Shown in pieces: positions 33,246 through 42,868 of a DNA stretch of 64,000 bases. A model generated the notes under the pieces. The model was given only the letters and a program-made list of their open reading frames with translations, ran no database searches and was not told the origin of the DNA. The stretch lies in IMG/VR virus record IMGVR_UViG_3300042869_000672, positions 1 through 64,000 of that record. One strand, 5' to 3'. The stretch is from a virus. Position 1 is the first letter of the stretch, and each line of letters starts with the position of its first letter. The position numbers and the translations under genes were made by a program.

Positions 33246-34456
33246 GCGAAGACAAATTTTGTATAGTGCCATGGATACATCTTAATACAGAACCTAACGG
33301 TCGTGTTAAGCCTTGTTGTGCGTATCTTGGACAAGATTTTGGAAACTTAAAAGATACTACACTAGAAGAAATATGGAATAACGAACATACTAAATCTATG
33401 CGTAGAAGCTTTTTAGAAAATAAAATTCCAGAAGGATGTCTAACCTGTACTAAAAAAGAAGACAGCGGTGGTGTAAGCTATAGAATGGCGGTTACTGAAA
33501 GATTCAGCCATCATATTGAAAAAGCTAAAAGTAACACATTGCCCGACGGTACTTATGAAACGTTTGAAATAATTTTTTGGGATTTTAGATTCAGCAATAT
33601 CTGTAACTTTAAATGTCGTATGTGCGGACATGGTAGTAGTAGTTCTTGGTTTGACGACTTTACACCTGAAGAAAAGAAAACTAAGGTAAAGTTCCTTGAC
33701 AGTGCGTATTATGGAACTAATTTAATGAAATATGTTGATCAGTTTATTGACGATGTTGAAGAAATCTATTTTGCTGGCGGTGAACCATTACTTATGGCCG
33801 AACACTATCAGATACTAGATAAGCTAATTGCCAAAGAACGATATGATGTATTTTTGCGTTACAACACCAATATGAGTACTATCAAGTATAAAGATTACGA
33901 CCTGGTTGATATCTGGAAACGATTCAAAGATGTTAGAATTTTTGCAAGTATTGACGGCATTGATGAAAATGCAGAGTACAGTAGATCTGGAACTGACTGG
34001 CCTAGAGTAGAAGAAAACTTAGTCCGTTTATCACAATCAAATGTTGATTATGTAGTATCAACTACTATAAACATTCTCACAGTTTTTAATTTTACTAAAC
34101 TAGTTGATCGACTAATAGAATTAAAAATGTCGACTAGGAAAGTACTAGTAAGTCACGTTAACTGGCCTAAGCACTATATGTCGTCAATTTTGCCCGAAGA
34201 GCTAAAAGATCAAATACGTTTACAACTGGATCAACATTTAGAAAAAATAACGCTGGCCGTAACCGAAGAAGAAAGTCGATGGTTAGCTAACCTATACAAC
34301 GAAATTAAATTTTATTTAATCTCAACAACATCAACAGAAGAAACCACGACCTTACAACAGCGATTTAAAAGAGATACTATTAAGTTAGACCGTATTAGAA
34401 AAGAAGATATAAGAACGGCTGTACCAGAATTAGCCGAATGGTTTGATACATTATGA
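33242..34456 (+). CDS. Radical SAM enzyme 3 of 4 (twitch/SPASM-like)
   Basis: 404 residues. The N-terminal FCIVPWIHLNTEPNGRVKPC is an auxiliary-cluster type segment (CxxPW.HL...G...PCC), then CLTC, then the core CNFKCRMC (Cys121, 125 and 128) and YFAGGEPLL. This is the style of the twitch-domain radical SAM proteins seen in marine phages (from memory). ATGA overlaps on both sides. Confidence 0.85.
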   Translation: MSEDKFCIVPWIHLNTEPNGRVKPCCAYLGQDFGNLKDTTLEEIWNNEHTKSMRRSFLENKIPEGCLTCTKKEDSGGVSYRMAVTERFSHHIEKAKSNTLPDGTYETFEIIFWDFRFSNICNFKCRMCGHGSSSSWFDDFTPEEKKTKVKFLDSAYYGTNLMKYVDQFIDDVEEIYFAGGEPLLMAEHYQILDKLIAKERYDVFLRYNTNMSTIKYKDYDLVDIWKRFKDVRIFASIDGIDENAEYSRSGTDWPRVEENLVRLSQSNVDYVVSTTINILTVFNFTKLVDRLIELKMSTRKVLVSHVNWPKHYMSSILPEELKDQIRLQLDQHLEKITLAVTEEESRWLANLYNEIKFYLISTTSTEETTTLQQRFKRDTIKLDRIRKEDIRTAVPELAEWFDTL

Positions 34457-35661
34457 GTGATAAATTTATTTGTGATTTTCCCTGGATTCATTTAAGTGTG
34501 TTTCCACAGGGCAACTGTACTGTATGCTGTGTGGCTAAACATTCGGGTAAGGGCAACGGACATAGTTGGAACAGAGTCAGTGAGGATAAAACTAAAACTA
34601 TAACAGTTATGAATAGTTCTATACCAGAGATTGTTAACTGCGATAATTATAAAACTATTAGACTAGATATGTTAGCAGGCAAGGTACCGACTGCATGTGA
34701 GGGGTGCCATCAAATTGAACAGGCTGGTGGAAAAAGTAAACGACAGCAAGAAACTACTCGAAATTTAGATCATGCGGCATTGACCTCAGTTGACGGTTCT
34801 ATCAAGACAGATCTTCGTCACATTGAATTACGATTAGGAAATTTTTGTAATTTAAAATGTCGAAGCTGTAACGCAGACTCTAGTACAAGCTGGATTCAAG
34901 ATTACTATAAATTAAAAGATACAGTCAAGTTAGCTAGTGGTTATCATTGGATTAAAAGTAATCCTGATTTTAGTTTTGATTGGGTAGACGATGAATCTTT
35001 TTACAACAGATTAACAGAATTTGCTCCTAATCTAGAACAAATACATATAAGTGGTGGCGAACCATTCCTTGTACCTACTCACTTTAAACTATTAGAAAAA
35101 TTAGTGCGAGATGGTAAAACAGATATCGCTATTCACTACCATACAAATTTAAATTATAAATGGGATAAAATTACTCCAGCATTGGATCTATTGACTAAAT
35201 TTAAAGAAGTACATATTAGTTTCAGCATTGATGATGTTGGAGAGCGCAACACTTATATTAGAAGTTTAAGCGATTGGGATTTAACCATTAGTAACTTAAA
35301 ATTATTTTTAAATAATTACAAATTCATTTATCGTGTAACTCAAACTGTCAGCGTCTATAATTTTATGTATGTTGAAGAATTAGAAAGGTATTTAGCCAAC
35401 AATAAAATACGTATTAGAGTAGGTTTAAATCATGTTCAGAGCCCAGACTACTTATCAGCTAATATATTATCTAAACAAATGCGACAAGATAAAATTAATT
35501 CACTATACGGTATTATTGATCGACGCAATTGGGAAGATCTTTATGGCCATTACTATACTCCAAAAGACAACGGACAGTGGGAATACTTTAAATATTTTAC
35601 AGAAAAAATTGATACTGTGCGTAACGAAGATTTAAATAGTATTTTTCCAAAACTAGCATGA
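34453..35661 (+). CDS. Radical SAM enzyme 4 of 4 (twitch/SPASM-like)
   Basis: 402 residues, paralogue of the third gene. CDFPWIHLSVFPQGNCTVCC opens it, CEGC follows, then CNLKCRSC (Cys132, 136 and 139) and HISGGEPFL. ATGA overlaps on both sides. The base composition here is clearly more AT-rich than in the replication genes. Confidence 0.85.
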   Translation: MSDKFICDFPWIHLSVFPQGNCTVCCVAKHSGKGNGHSWNRVSEDKTKTITVMNSSIPEIVNCDNYKTIRLDMLAGKVPTACEGCHQIEQAGGKSKRQQETTRNLDHAALTSVDGSIKTDLRHIELRLGNFCNLKCRSCNADSSTSWIQDYYKLKDTVKLASGYHWIKSNPDFSFDWVDDESFYNRLTEFAPNLEQIHISGGEPFLVPTHFKLLEKLVRDGKTDIAIHYHTNLNYKWDKITPALDLLTKFKEVHISFSIDDVGERNTYIRSLSDWDLTISNLKLFLNNYKFIYRVTQTVSVYNFMYVEELERYLANNKIRIRVGLNHVQSPDYLSANILSKQMRQDKINSLYGIIDRRNWEDLYGHYYTPKDNGQWEYFKYFTEKIDTVRNEDLNSIFPKLA

Positions 35662-36458
35662 AATTTATTTTTTTAAAATCGGGCGACTATTTAGAATTAG
35701 AACCCAACAACACTCCTATAGCATCTGTTTGGTTTGAAAGCATTTTTTCTAAAAAAATGAATATGAGTTATTTTGCTAGAGATACTTCGTTTATAACTCG
35801 TTCTAACGAGACTATTAATAATCTAAATACTGCAATTGATATAGTTAATAAGTTTGCTGTAGAAAAAAATCTACCTCAAATCATGTTTGATAAAATTGTT
35901 GGTATTGATCAACAATGGCTCAATGCGTCACATAAAAAATGGGTATTGCACACTGACAGATTAAAGAATATAGTTAATGGCGACGATACAAAACAAAACT
36001 ATCCCGGCTTTGTGAAATCTTGGCAAAATATCAATTTATACATTCATTCTTTAGAATATTATTATTCTGTTTATTTTACTAATACAAAAGGAGCATATTT
36101 AGAAAATATTGATATTAAAATACAGCCGGAAGATTGCGAATACTCACAACACGATCTAATTTTAAGATTTGACGATTTAGGAAAACATCAGTATGACCAA
36201 TGGATTACTGGAAGCGCAGTTGATGAAGAAACTAGCAATTACAAAACAATTTCGGCTAGATTTGAATATGCATTTAATCCGCAATTAAATAAAGGAATTC
36301 TTCCTAATCCAGCATATATAGAGTGGTGTAATCAAAATAATTTACAAGTTATGCCACCGTGGATTATTTTAGGAAACTTTAAAAAGAATAAATGGGAAAT
36401 TAAACAACTCATACATCAAAATTTATCTCGAGGATTAGAAGTAGGATTTGAATTATGA
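35658..36458 (+). CDS. Unknown protein of the radical SAM operon
   Basis: 266 residues, no signal peptide or membrane segment, rich in Asn, Tyr and Trp. Blocks such as MFDKIVGIDQQWLNASHKKW and LHTDRLKNIVNGDD are not recognised. Coupled by ATGA on both sides, so probably part of the same pathway; it could be the substrate-binding or a partner protein. Confidence 0.55.
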   Translation: MKFIFLKSGDYLELEPNNTPIASVWFESIFSKKMNMSYFARDTSFITRSNETINNLNTAIDIVNKFAVEKNLPQIMFDKIVGIDQQWLNASHKKWVLHTDRLKNIVNGDDTKQNYPGFVKSWQNINLYIHSLEYYYSVYFTNTKGAYLENIDIKIQPEDCEYSQHDLILRFDDLGKHQYDQWITGSAVDEETSNYKTISARFEYAFNPQLNKGILPNPAYIEWCNQNNLQVMPPWIILGNFKKNKWEIKQLIHQNLSRGLEVGFEL

Positions 36459-37318
36459 AAATTTATGTAAATGGAGATAGTTTTACTGCTGGCGACGGAT
36501 TGTCTGATCCAGAAGTTTTTCCAGATTTGTATCCAGGGCATCATTCTTGCGACATAGAATTTGACGTAGCATGGTGTAATAAAAGGCATGCAATGCTAGA
36601 TAAAAATCTTGATTTACACAATCACTGGCAAATTAATAATAAGAAATATGTGTGGTCTACAATATTAGGAGAGCTAGTTAATACTATGTTAGTTAATGAC
36701 AGCGTTACTGTAGTTAATGGTGCCATTGGCGGATCATGTATGACAGGCATATCAACTAGAACTATTGCCTATCTTGAATCATTAAGAAGTCGAGCAGACT
36801 TGCCAGATCATGTTTTCATAGGCTTAACAAGCATTGGAAGATTAGGTTGGTATCACGAAGATACACAAGATATTGGTAAAATTTTTAATTGGGTTAAATC
36901 GACTATTCCAGGATTTCATTATCGAGGACATGAAAGTAAACATAAAAAATTGTTTGAAACTATTTGGACAACACTCAGTGATGAAGAACTGCTTATTAAT
37001 TATCTAAAAGAATGTTTACAAATTAAAAATTATGTCAAGAGAAGAATTGGACGAGATCCTATTTTCTTAAACACTGTGGGTGAATTTTGGCAATACAAAG
37101 AAATAGTCAATAACTCTAAAAATCAATGGCTTCGAATGCTTTGGTTTGATTTATTAGAATTTGATAAGATTAACAATCGATGGTTCAATAAAGGAGCGTT
37201 TGAACAAATGACTGCGTGTGGACACGTACTTCCGCCTGGTCATGCTGAATATGCTAGAGATTTAGCAAGAGAACATTTTGGATGGGGTAAAAATCCGGAT
37301 GATAGGGATGCCAATTAA
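36455..37318 (+). CDS. SGNH-like hydrolase of the radical SAM operon
   Basis: 287 residues. NGDSFTAGDG (residues 6-15) holds the GDSF motif, GAIGGSCMTG is the Gly block, and PPGHAEYARD near the C-terminus could carry the catalytic His. The third SGNH-like gene in the window. It ends the rightward transcription; the convergent gene starts its stop 18 bases later. Confidence 0.65.
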   Translation: MKIYVNGDSFTAGDGLSDPEVFPDLYPGHHSCDIEFDVAWCNKRHAMLDKNLDLHNHWQINNKKYVWSTILGELVNTMLVNDSVTVVNGAIGGSCMTGISTRTIAYLESLRSRADLPDHVFIGLTSIGRLGWYHEDTQDIGKIFNWVKSTIPGFHYRGHESKHKKLFETIWTTLSDEELLINYLKECLQIKNYVKRRIGRDPIFLNTVGEFWQYKEIVNNSKNQWLRMLWFDLLEFDKINNRWFNKGAFEQMTACGHVLPPGHAEYARDLAREHFGWGKNPDDRDAN

Positions 37319-37335
37319 GTATCTAGTATAGATTA

Positions 37336-39321
37336 TTATTTTTTTACTAAGGATTGAAATGTATTAAATTGCTTTTGCAACCATTCAAAATCGTTAATTT
37401 TTCTTAACTGATCGGCATCAGCAATATTCAATAATCCGTACTGTTTTCCAGCTCGAGCTCCTGCTATACTATATTCTCCATAAAGTTTATCAGATCCAAT
37501 ACTACACCAAGTAATTAATCGATCTTCAGTTTCTTCTTGATATCCAGAATCAACAGGACGGCTGGCTAATTTTACACACTCTCTAAACGCAGATTTCCAA
37601 GTATTAAACGGATCGGTATTAAAAACTGTTAGATTACTAACTTCTTTTATAACTTTAAATTTTTTGCTTATTGCCATAGTCATGTCAACACTAGACATGT
37701 CCATATTAATAGTTAAGTTTTTAGGCAATAATTTAACACCGCCATAGCCGTATGTTAATCCGTTGATAGGATTTTTGCTTAACCAAACATGAACAATATC
37801 TGTATCGTGTTTAGGTAGTAGTAGGTCAAATTGAAAATCATCTTCTATTATTGCATCACCGTCTACTACCCAAAACATTGGAGTTGTTGCTAATTTTGCG
37901 GCTGCAATGTGTGCTTGGTGAATACCTTTTACGCCGTGTACACGTTTGGCTCTCGGAAATTGATCAATTAATTTAGCAAAATTTTCATCTGCATTAGGTT
38001 CGTTATAAGATATAAACACAATATCGTATAATTTTAATTTACTTGCCACAAGGTCATATTCTTTTTTTTCAATCAAATATCTATATTCAACTTCTCTTGC
38101 AGAAATAAGTCTTTTCTTCGATAATAACATTATACCGTTGTACTTAATTTCTTCAACATCAATATTTTTAAAGACGTGATTTATACTAAGCTCATACTTA
38201 TTTTGGTATGGAAATTGAAGATCAAATTTAAAATCTGGCGCAGGTTCAACTTCCGGAGGAATCGCCCAAAACATATCTGTATCAGCTGTGTTAAGAGCAT
38301 GTTCGTAATCACTAAACGTATCGATTACAAATTTGTCGTACGGTTTATATTTGCTGGCCACTAGATCGTGTTCTTTTTTATCTATAAAAAATCTATGTTC
38401 AATCTCTTTCTTAGATACTGGCTTATTTGTAGAAAATAACACAACACCGTTAACGAACGATTCCTGATCGTTAGATATATTTTTAAACACGTGATTTTCG
38501 TTTCGATCATAGGAATTATGGTGACTAAAATAAGTTTCAAAAATTTGATCATTAATTATTTCAATATTTGGCCATACTCCCCAAAACATTGTTAAAGGTG
38601 AATTTTCTAATGCAGATCGATATTCTTCATAATTGTTAATAATAAAAATAGGATATGTTTTAGGTTTACTAGCTACTATATCAATTTCTTTTTTGTTAAC
38701 ATAAAATCTATGATCAAATTCTTTTTTACTAATTTCTTTGTATTTTGAAAACAACGCTATTCCGTCAAAAAATTCTCCGTTTTTAAATACATGAGTTATG
38801 TTTCGATGAAATGCATCGTATGTTGGAACATAATAATCAAAAAGAAAATTTTCGGCTACAACAACATCATCCCATACTGCCCAGAACATCGCTGTTGAAG
38901 ATTGCTCTTTTGCATTTAAATAATCGTTGTATGTTTTTATATTATGAATTTCAAATTTCTTAGGAGTTGATGCAATTACATCCATCTCCTTTTTGTTCAT
39001 AAAAAATCTATGATCAAATTCTTTTTGTGTAGTATTGGCTGTTTTAGGAAATAGATTTATTCCGTCAAATGTTGTTCCGTTTAACCAAACGTGGGTATAT
39101 TCTTCGTCCCACTTAGATACTCTGTATTCAAAATTAAAATCGTCAGCTACAACAACATCATCCCATACGACCCAAAAGAATTTTGTAAATGCTTTCTTTT
39201 TAATGTCATCGAACGATTTTACATTATCAATTTTTTGAGAAGATGGAAATTTAGAACGAAATTGTTTCCAATTTTGTTCATCAATAATATTTTTACTTAC
39301 ATAAAAAATATCATAGACCAT
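37336..39321 (-). CDS. Multi-repeat protein ending in a GT-A-like domain
   Basis: 661 residues. A unit of about 100 residues is repeated: FFWVVWDDVVVADDF (about 47), MFWAVWDDVVVAENF (about 147), MFWGVWPNIEI (about 245), MFWAIPPEVEPAPDF (about 350), then MFWVVDGDAIIEDDF (about 482). Units 1-4 also share EFDHRF and NKKE.D..AS segments. The last part (about 420-640) matches the GT-A-like neighbour at 39311 (RVHGVKG, then the DGD metal motif). The earlier units look like copies of the glycosyltransferase core without the DxD acid pattern. Probably a binding or scaffolding glycan-related protein. Confidence 0.75.
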   Translation of the reverse strand: MVYDIFYVSKNIIDEQNWKQFRSKFPSSQKIDNVKSFDDIKKKAFTKFFWVVWDDVVVADDFNFEYRVSKWDEEYTHVWLNGTTFDGINLFPKTANTTQKEFDHRFFMNKKEMDVIASTPKKFEIHNIKTYNDYLNAKEQSSTAMFWAVWDDVVVAENFLFDYYVPTYDAFHRNITHVFKNGEFFDGIALFSKYKEISKKEFDHRFYVNKKEIDIVASKPKTYPIFIINNYEEYRSALENSPLTMFWGVWPNIEIINDQIFETYFSHHNSYDRNENHVFKNISNDQESFVNGVVLFSTNKPVSKKEIEHRFFIDKKEHDLVASKYKPYDKFVIDTFSDYEHALNTADTDMFWAIPPEVEPAPDFKFDLQFPYQNKYELSINHVFKNIDVEEIKYNGIMLLSKKRLISAREVEYRYLIEKKEYDLVASKLKLYDIVFISYNEPNADENFAKLIDQFPRAKRVHGVKGIHQAHIAAAKLATTPMFWVVDGDAIIEDDFQFDLLLPKHDTDIVHVWLSKNPINGLTYGYGGVKLLPKNLTINMDMSSVDMTMAISKKFKVIKEVSNLTVFNTDPFNTWKSAFRECVKLASRPVDSGYQEETEDRLITWCSIGSDKLYGEYSIAGARAGKQYGLLNIADADQLRKINDFEWLQKQFNTFQSLVKK

Positions 39322-40222
39322 CAGTGGTCCTCATATATGTATTTGTTAATTTAATAGTTTCTTCGTACAAATCTAAAGTATATTTGCTCTGTTGACTATC
39401 TAGATAGGGATAATCAAAACCTAGTTCTAATTTAATTTTTTCACCTAATGATTTAATTTCATCATCTAGACCATCACCGCCTACTTCTTCAAATGGGCGG
39501 CCATATTGATTCCAAATACCTTTAAGGATTTCAAAGTCTCGAACCTCTACATAATTCCAGTCGGTACAGTTTGCTAACCAAGTGCCTAATCTAGCACCAT
39601 ATATAGCATAAAGTCCGTTTTCTTCATGAGCACCAACTGTTGACCACATACGTAATCTATGCAAATTGTGCCACCAAACACGTTCGCTAATCTCTTGTGG
39701 TGACACTTTAACTCCATCGAGTAAGGTCATTTTAACGCCTTCACGAAATCCTGCTCTCCATGCTTGAAAAGGACTTCCGGTAATATCAGTATCACTATAA
39801 CATTCTTTAAATTGACGATACCCATCTTCCCAACAAAAGTCTACTTGAGCGCGATCGCTTTCACTAGCTTCATGGGTTTTCATATTGAGAATAAAATCTC
39901 GTTTCCATATTTTAAGCCCGCCATTACCGTAGAGTAAGCCATTAAGTTTGTTTTTTCCTAGCCAACTATATACCTGTATCTTAGGATTACTTGTATCGAT
40001 GTCTAGATTAAAAAATTTAGGATTAACTATATTATCAGCGTCAACCGTAATAACCCATTCAGTTTCACTTAACTCAGCTGCTGCCTTATGTGCAGCATCA
40101 CTACCCTTCACCCCGTGAACTCGTTTAGCCCAAGGAAGTTTATTACATAAATCAGCATAATGCTTATCTGCATTGGGTTCGTCATAACTTAAAAATACAA
40201 TGTCAAGTTCTATTGTTTTCAT
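39311..40222 (-). CDS. GT-A-like glycosyltransferase
   Basis: 303 residues. VDADNIVNP (about 57) is a DxD-type metal and sugar-nucleotide motif, and the preceding RVHGVKGSDAAHKAA segment is shared with the C-terminal part of the multi-repeat protein. LLYGNGGLKIW follows. The overlap with the next gene is 11 bases. It may add sugars to virion proteins or host surface. Confidence 0.65.
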   Translation of the reverse strand: MKTIELDIVFLSYDEPNADKHYADLCNKLPWAKRVHGVKGSDAAHKAAAELSETEWVITVDADNIVNPKFFNLDIDTSNPKIQVYSWLGKNKLNGLLYGNGGLKIWKRDFILNMKTHEASESDRAQVDFCWEDGYRQFKECYSDTDITGSPFQAWRAGFREGVKMTLLDGVKVSPQEISERVWWHNLHRLRMWSTVGAHEENGLYAIYGARLGTWLANCTDWNYVEVRDFEILKGIWNQYGRPFEEVGGDGLDDEIKSLGEKIKLELGFDYPYLDSQQSKYTLDLYEETIKLTNTYMRTTDGL

Positions 40223-40812
40223 ATTGTTTCAAATATATATTTGTCAAAAATTCGCCTTGTATAAACACTAAATCTATTTGGCAAATCTAATGTAAATAAT
40301 TTTGTATTTTCTGTAATGTCGCCTGCCCTAATGCTTAACATATGAAGGAGGACATTGGGGTCGTTGTAATCAGTTACTAAAAAAATCATTTCAGTTGCAC
40401 CGTCCCAAATAATATTATTTGAGTATTTGTCGCTCATTGAAAATATTAATGTACTATTTTTTGTATCATGTGAAATTGTGATATCAGGATCTTGCATATT
40501 TGACCACTTTTTATCTATTATTCTATGCAAGATGTCATCGATCTTTATTAGACTATGGGTGGAAAATTTGTTTAATTTAACTAATTTCTTAGTTGGTAAA
40601 TCAACCCTATAAGAAAATAGATTTTCCTCTCCTGTAGAAACTGCTGTGGCAATTTCTTCATCAATTTTTATATTATTTGTATTATCAAATACCGCATGAG
40701 AAGGATATATTCCAATTAAAGATCCGTCATCTTTAAATGTTGCATAGTATTCGACGGTTTGATTGACTGGTAATTTAATCCACTCGTCAAAGTCCATTAA
40801 TTCTTGTTCCAT
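40219..40812 (-). CDS. Hypothetical protein
   Basis: 197 residues; many beta strands predicted and no clear motif (EYYATFKDDGSLIGIYPSHA). Overlaps both neighbouring glycosyltransferase-like genes. It may be a virion-associated or assembly protein; not recognised. Confidence 0.5.
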   Translation of the reverse strand: MEQELMDFDEWIKLPVNQTVEYYATFKDDGSLIGIYPSHAVFDNTNNIKIDEEIATAVSTGEENLFSYRVDLPTKKLVKLNKFSTHSLIKIDDILHRIIDKKWSNMQDPDITISHDTKNSTLIFSMSDKYSNNIIWDGATEMIFLVTDYNDPNVLLHMLSIRAGDITENTKLFTLDLPNRFSVYTRRIFDKYIFETI

Positions 40813-41639
40813 GCAATCTCCTCTAACATACTAACTATTTCGTCATTAACTAGATCTTTTTCAACATAATGCACAATATTATATTGCTGATAATTTCCAA
40901 TTTTTAAATTTCCCTGTGTATTAAAATAAAAACCTGCATGTTCAGTGACCCTTTCGGCAGTCCAGGGCCAATTTTGAATCATCGGTTTCATATGTACTAT
41001 ATTAGGAAACGCTAAATCATAACTTATAATATCACTTATATCTAAAATCTTTGCGCTTAGAGCGAATGCTTCATCTGTTCCAACAACTTTTGGTTTATGT
41101 TTAGTAAGATATAAATTACTAAACTCTAAAGGGTTTTTTATAATATATCTACCTAAATTGAAAAATTCTGTTGCAAGCTCGGATCCTTGTTTAAAAAAAG
41201 TAAACATGGAATATAAATTAGGAAGATTGTTTTTTGTAAATGTTTTTCTATAAAAATCATTTATGATTGTTTCACCTCTATAGGTTAAGGCCTTTGGAGG
41301 AATGTATAATTCACAATTTTCAATAAAGTAATCAATCCAATGGCTATGATCCCTAAGAAAAAGCATGTCTGCATCAAGGCATACTGTATTTTCAAAAGGA
41401 GATAGTTGATCCATCCAGCTACGGCCATCCCAATGTGTTTCTTTATCCCAGGTAATTACATGATCAAAAACCCAAGGACTTTTTAAATTATTAACTAGCT
41501 GAGGTTTATCGATTACTAAAGCAACTTTATTGTATCCTGGTTTCTGAGTATTTTTAATACTTAATGCAAGAGCATAGGCCAGTTTAAGATAGTCTATATT
41601 ATCATTCGAAGCAACAAAAATTAAGTAACCAAAGTTCAT
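40797..41639 (-). CDS. GT8-like glycosyltransferase
   Basis: 280 residues. VCLDADMLFLRD (about 90-101) contains the DxD motif of GT-A enzymes. KLAYALALSIK near the start fits the nucleotide-binding beginning of GT8-type proteins, and NIVHY near the end resembles the C-terminal His motif. Overlaps its neighbours. Confidence 0.7.
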   Translation of the reverse strand: MNFGYLIFVASNDNIDYLKLAYALALSIKNTQKPGYNKVALVIDKPQLVNNLKSPWVFDHVITWDKETHWDGRSWMDQLSPFENTVCLDADMLFLRDHSHWIDYFIENCELYIPPKALTYRGETIINDFYRKTFTKNNLPNLYSMFTFFKQGSELATEFFNLGRYIIKNPLEFSNLYLTKHKPKVVGTDEAFALSAKILDISDIISYDLAFPNIVHMKPMIQNWPWTAERVTEHAGFYFNTQGNLKIGNYQQYNIVHYVEKDLVNDEIVSMLEEIAWNKN

Positions 41640-42496
41640 ATTAACTCCAGTAGTTTTTCTTTATTTCTAATAATACTTTGTTTGTTCATAACGTGAACAT
41701 CAGAACCTTGTGTAGTTGCAGCCCAAAAATCTCCGCAATTAAGTGGTTTGTCAATTAGGAACGTTAGCCGATCTCCATTTACATCATGTAAAATATCTTT
41801 ATCAAATACTGTTAGAATAGGAGGTAATGTATAAACAAACTCAGTTTCAAACCCGTTCATGATATGTTTGGCAACGCTAAATGAAATGTCGTTTCGATAT
41901 TGCCTTGGGTCAAATCTAAATAGGTCGGCATAATATCTATAATTGTCTTTAATATAATCAACTAATTTAAAAAAGAATCTACTTTCTTCGTTTTTAGTAA
42001 ACATTACAGTAGTGGCCCAAAACATATGAACTCCGGTTTCACTTACACGTTGATCTAATATACCGCTGCGGTCACCTGTTATATCATTCATAGAATGTCC
42101 TAACATCACACTACTATCTGTGTTCCAGTACTCATTTAGTTTGTTAGAAAAGATTAAATAATCACTGTCAACTAACAGGGTTTGATCGTAAGGACTTAAA
42201 TCCCAAACTGAAAATCTATTTGAATTTACAAAAGGAATTGTCTGGCTGTAAAAACCATCATGAAGTTTTCTTGTATTTTTTGTTCTAGGCTTTTCAATTT
42301 CAATAATCTTATCAAAAATAGATTCGGCTCTAGCATACATCTCTGATTCTTTTAACCAAGCAATTGTCCATTTGTCTGTTATTAAACTAACTGGTAATCC
42401 CAAATGTTTTTTTGCTAGGCCGCCAGAAATTATACCCATTACACCATAATCTACTTCTGGGCCATTATGAGCAAAAATTAATACGCCTTTAGTCAT
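41636..42496 (-). CDS. GT-A-like glycosyltransferase
   Basis: 286 residues. LLVDSDYLIF (about 107-116) is a DxD-type motif. ILIFAHNGPEVDYGV opens the protein and DVHVMNKQSI closes it. It is distantly like the preceding GT8-like gene. Coupled to the gene upstream by an ATGA-type overlap. Confidence 0.65.
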   Translation of the reverse strand: MTKGVLIFAHNGPEVDYGVMGIISGGLAKKHLGLPVSLITDKWTIAWLKESEMYARAESIFDKIIEIEKPRTKNTRKLHDGFYSQTIPFVNSNRFSVWDLSPYDQTLLVDSDYLIFSNKLNEYWNTDSSVMLGHSMNDITGDRSGILDQRVSETGVHMFWATTVMFTKNEESRFFFKLVDYIKDNYRYYADLFRFDPRQYRNDISFSVAKHIMNGFETEFVYTLPPILTVFDKDILHDVNGDRLTFLIDKPLNCGDFWAATTQGSDVHVMNKQSIIRNKEKLLELI

Positions 42497-42843
42497 ATAT
42501 TCAATAATTTTTCTACGGTTCTGCTAGATTTAATTTTTTCGTATTCTTCGTGATATTCGTAGGTGGCAGTAAAATACCTATCTAGAATTTCATCTCGAAA
42601 TATTTGTAGGTCTGGAATTAAAATTGGGTTTTCATTTTGATCAATTAAGGGAACATTTTCTGTTCTGTCTTGATCAATTAGCATTTGAACAAAAACTAAT
42701 AGTGTTCTATCAATCTTAAATATACCGCCGGAGTGGCCGTAAGTCAATTTACCCTCAATTTTTTCTTTAAGGGTTTTTCTTTGAATTGCTAGGGTTTGTC
42801 TATAATTAGAAAAATCTAAGGCAGCTTTTAGACGGTCGTCCAT
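42493..42843 (-). CDS. Small hypothetical late protein
   Basis: 116 residues, helical, with AGGAG before the ATG and a perfect TATAAATA late promoter upstream. KLTYGHSGGIFKIDRTLLVF is a distinctive block resembling small proteins near tail genes in cyanophages. A structural or assembly role is inferred. Confidence 0.6.
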   Translation of the reverse strand: MDDRLKAALDFSNYRQTLAIQRKTLKEKIEGKLTYGHSGGIFKIDRTLLVFVQMLIDQDRTENVPLIDQNENPILIPDLQIFRDEILDRYFTATYEYHEEYEKIKSSRTVEKLLNI

Positions 42844-42868
42844 GGTATCTCCTATAAAACACGCACAT

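Noticed and set aside
37321-37335. Short palindrome at the convergent junction as a bidirectional terminator
   Set aside because: The stem ATCTA/TAGAT is only five AT-rich base pairs and is too weak.
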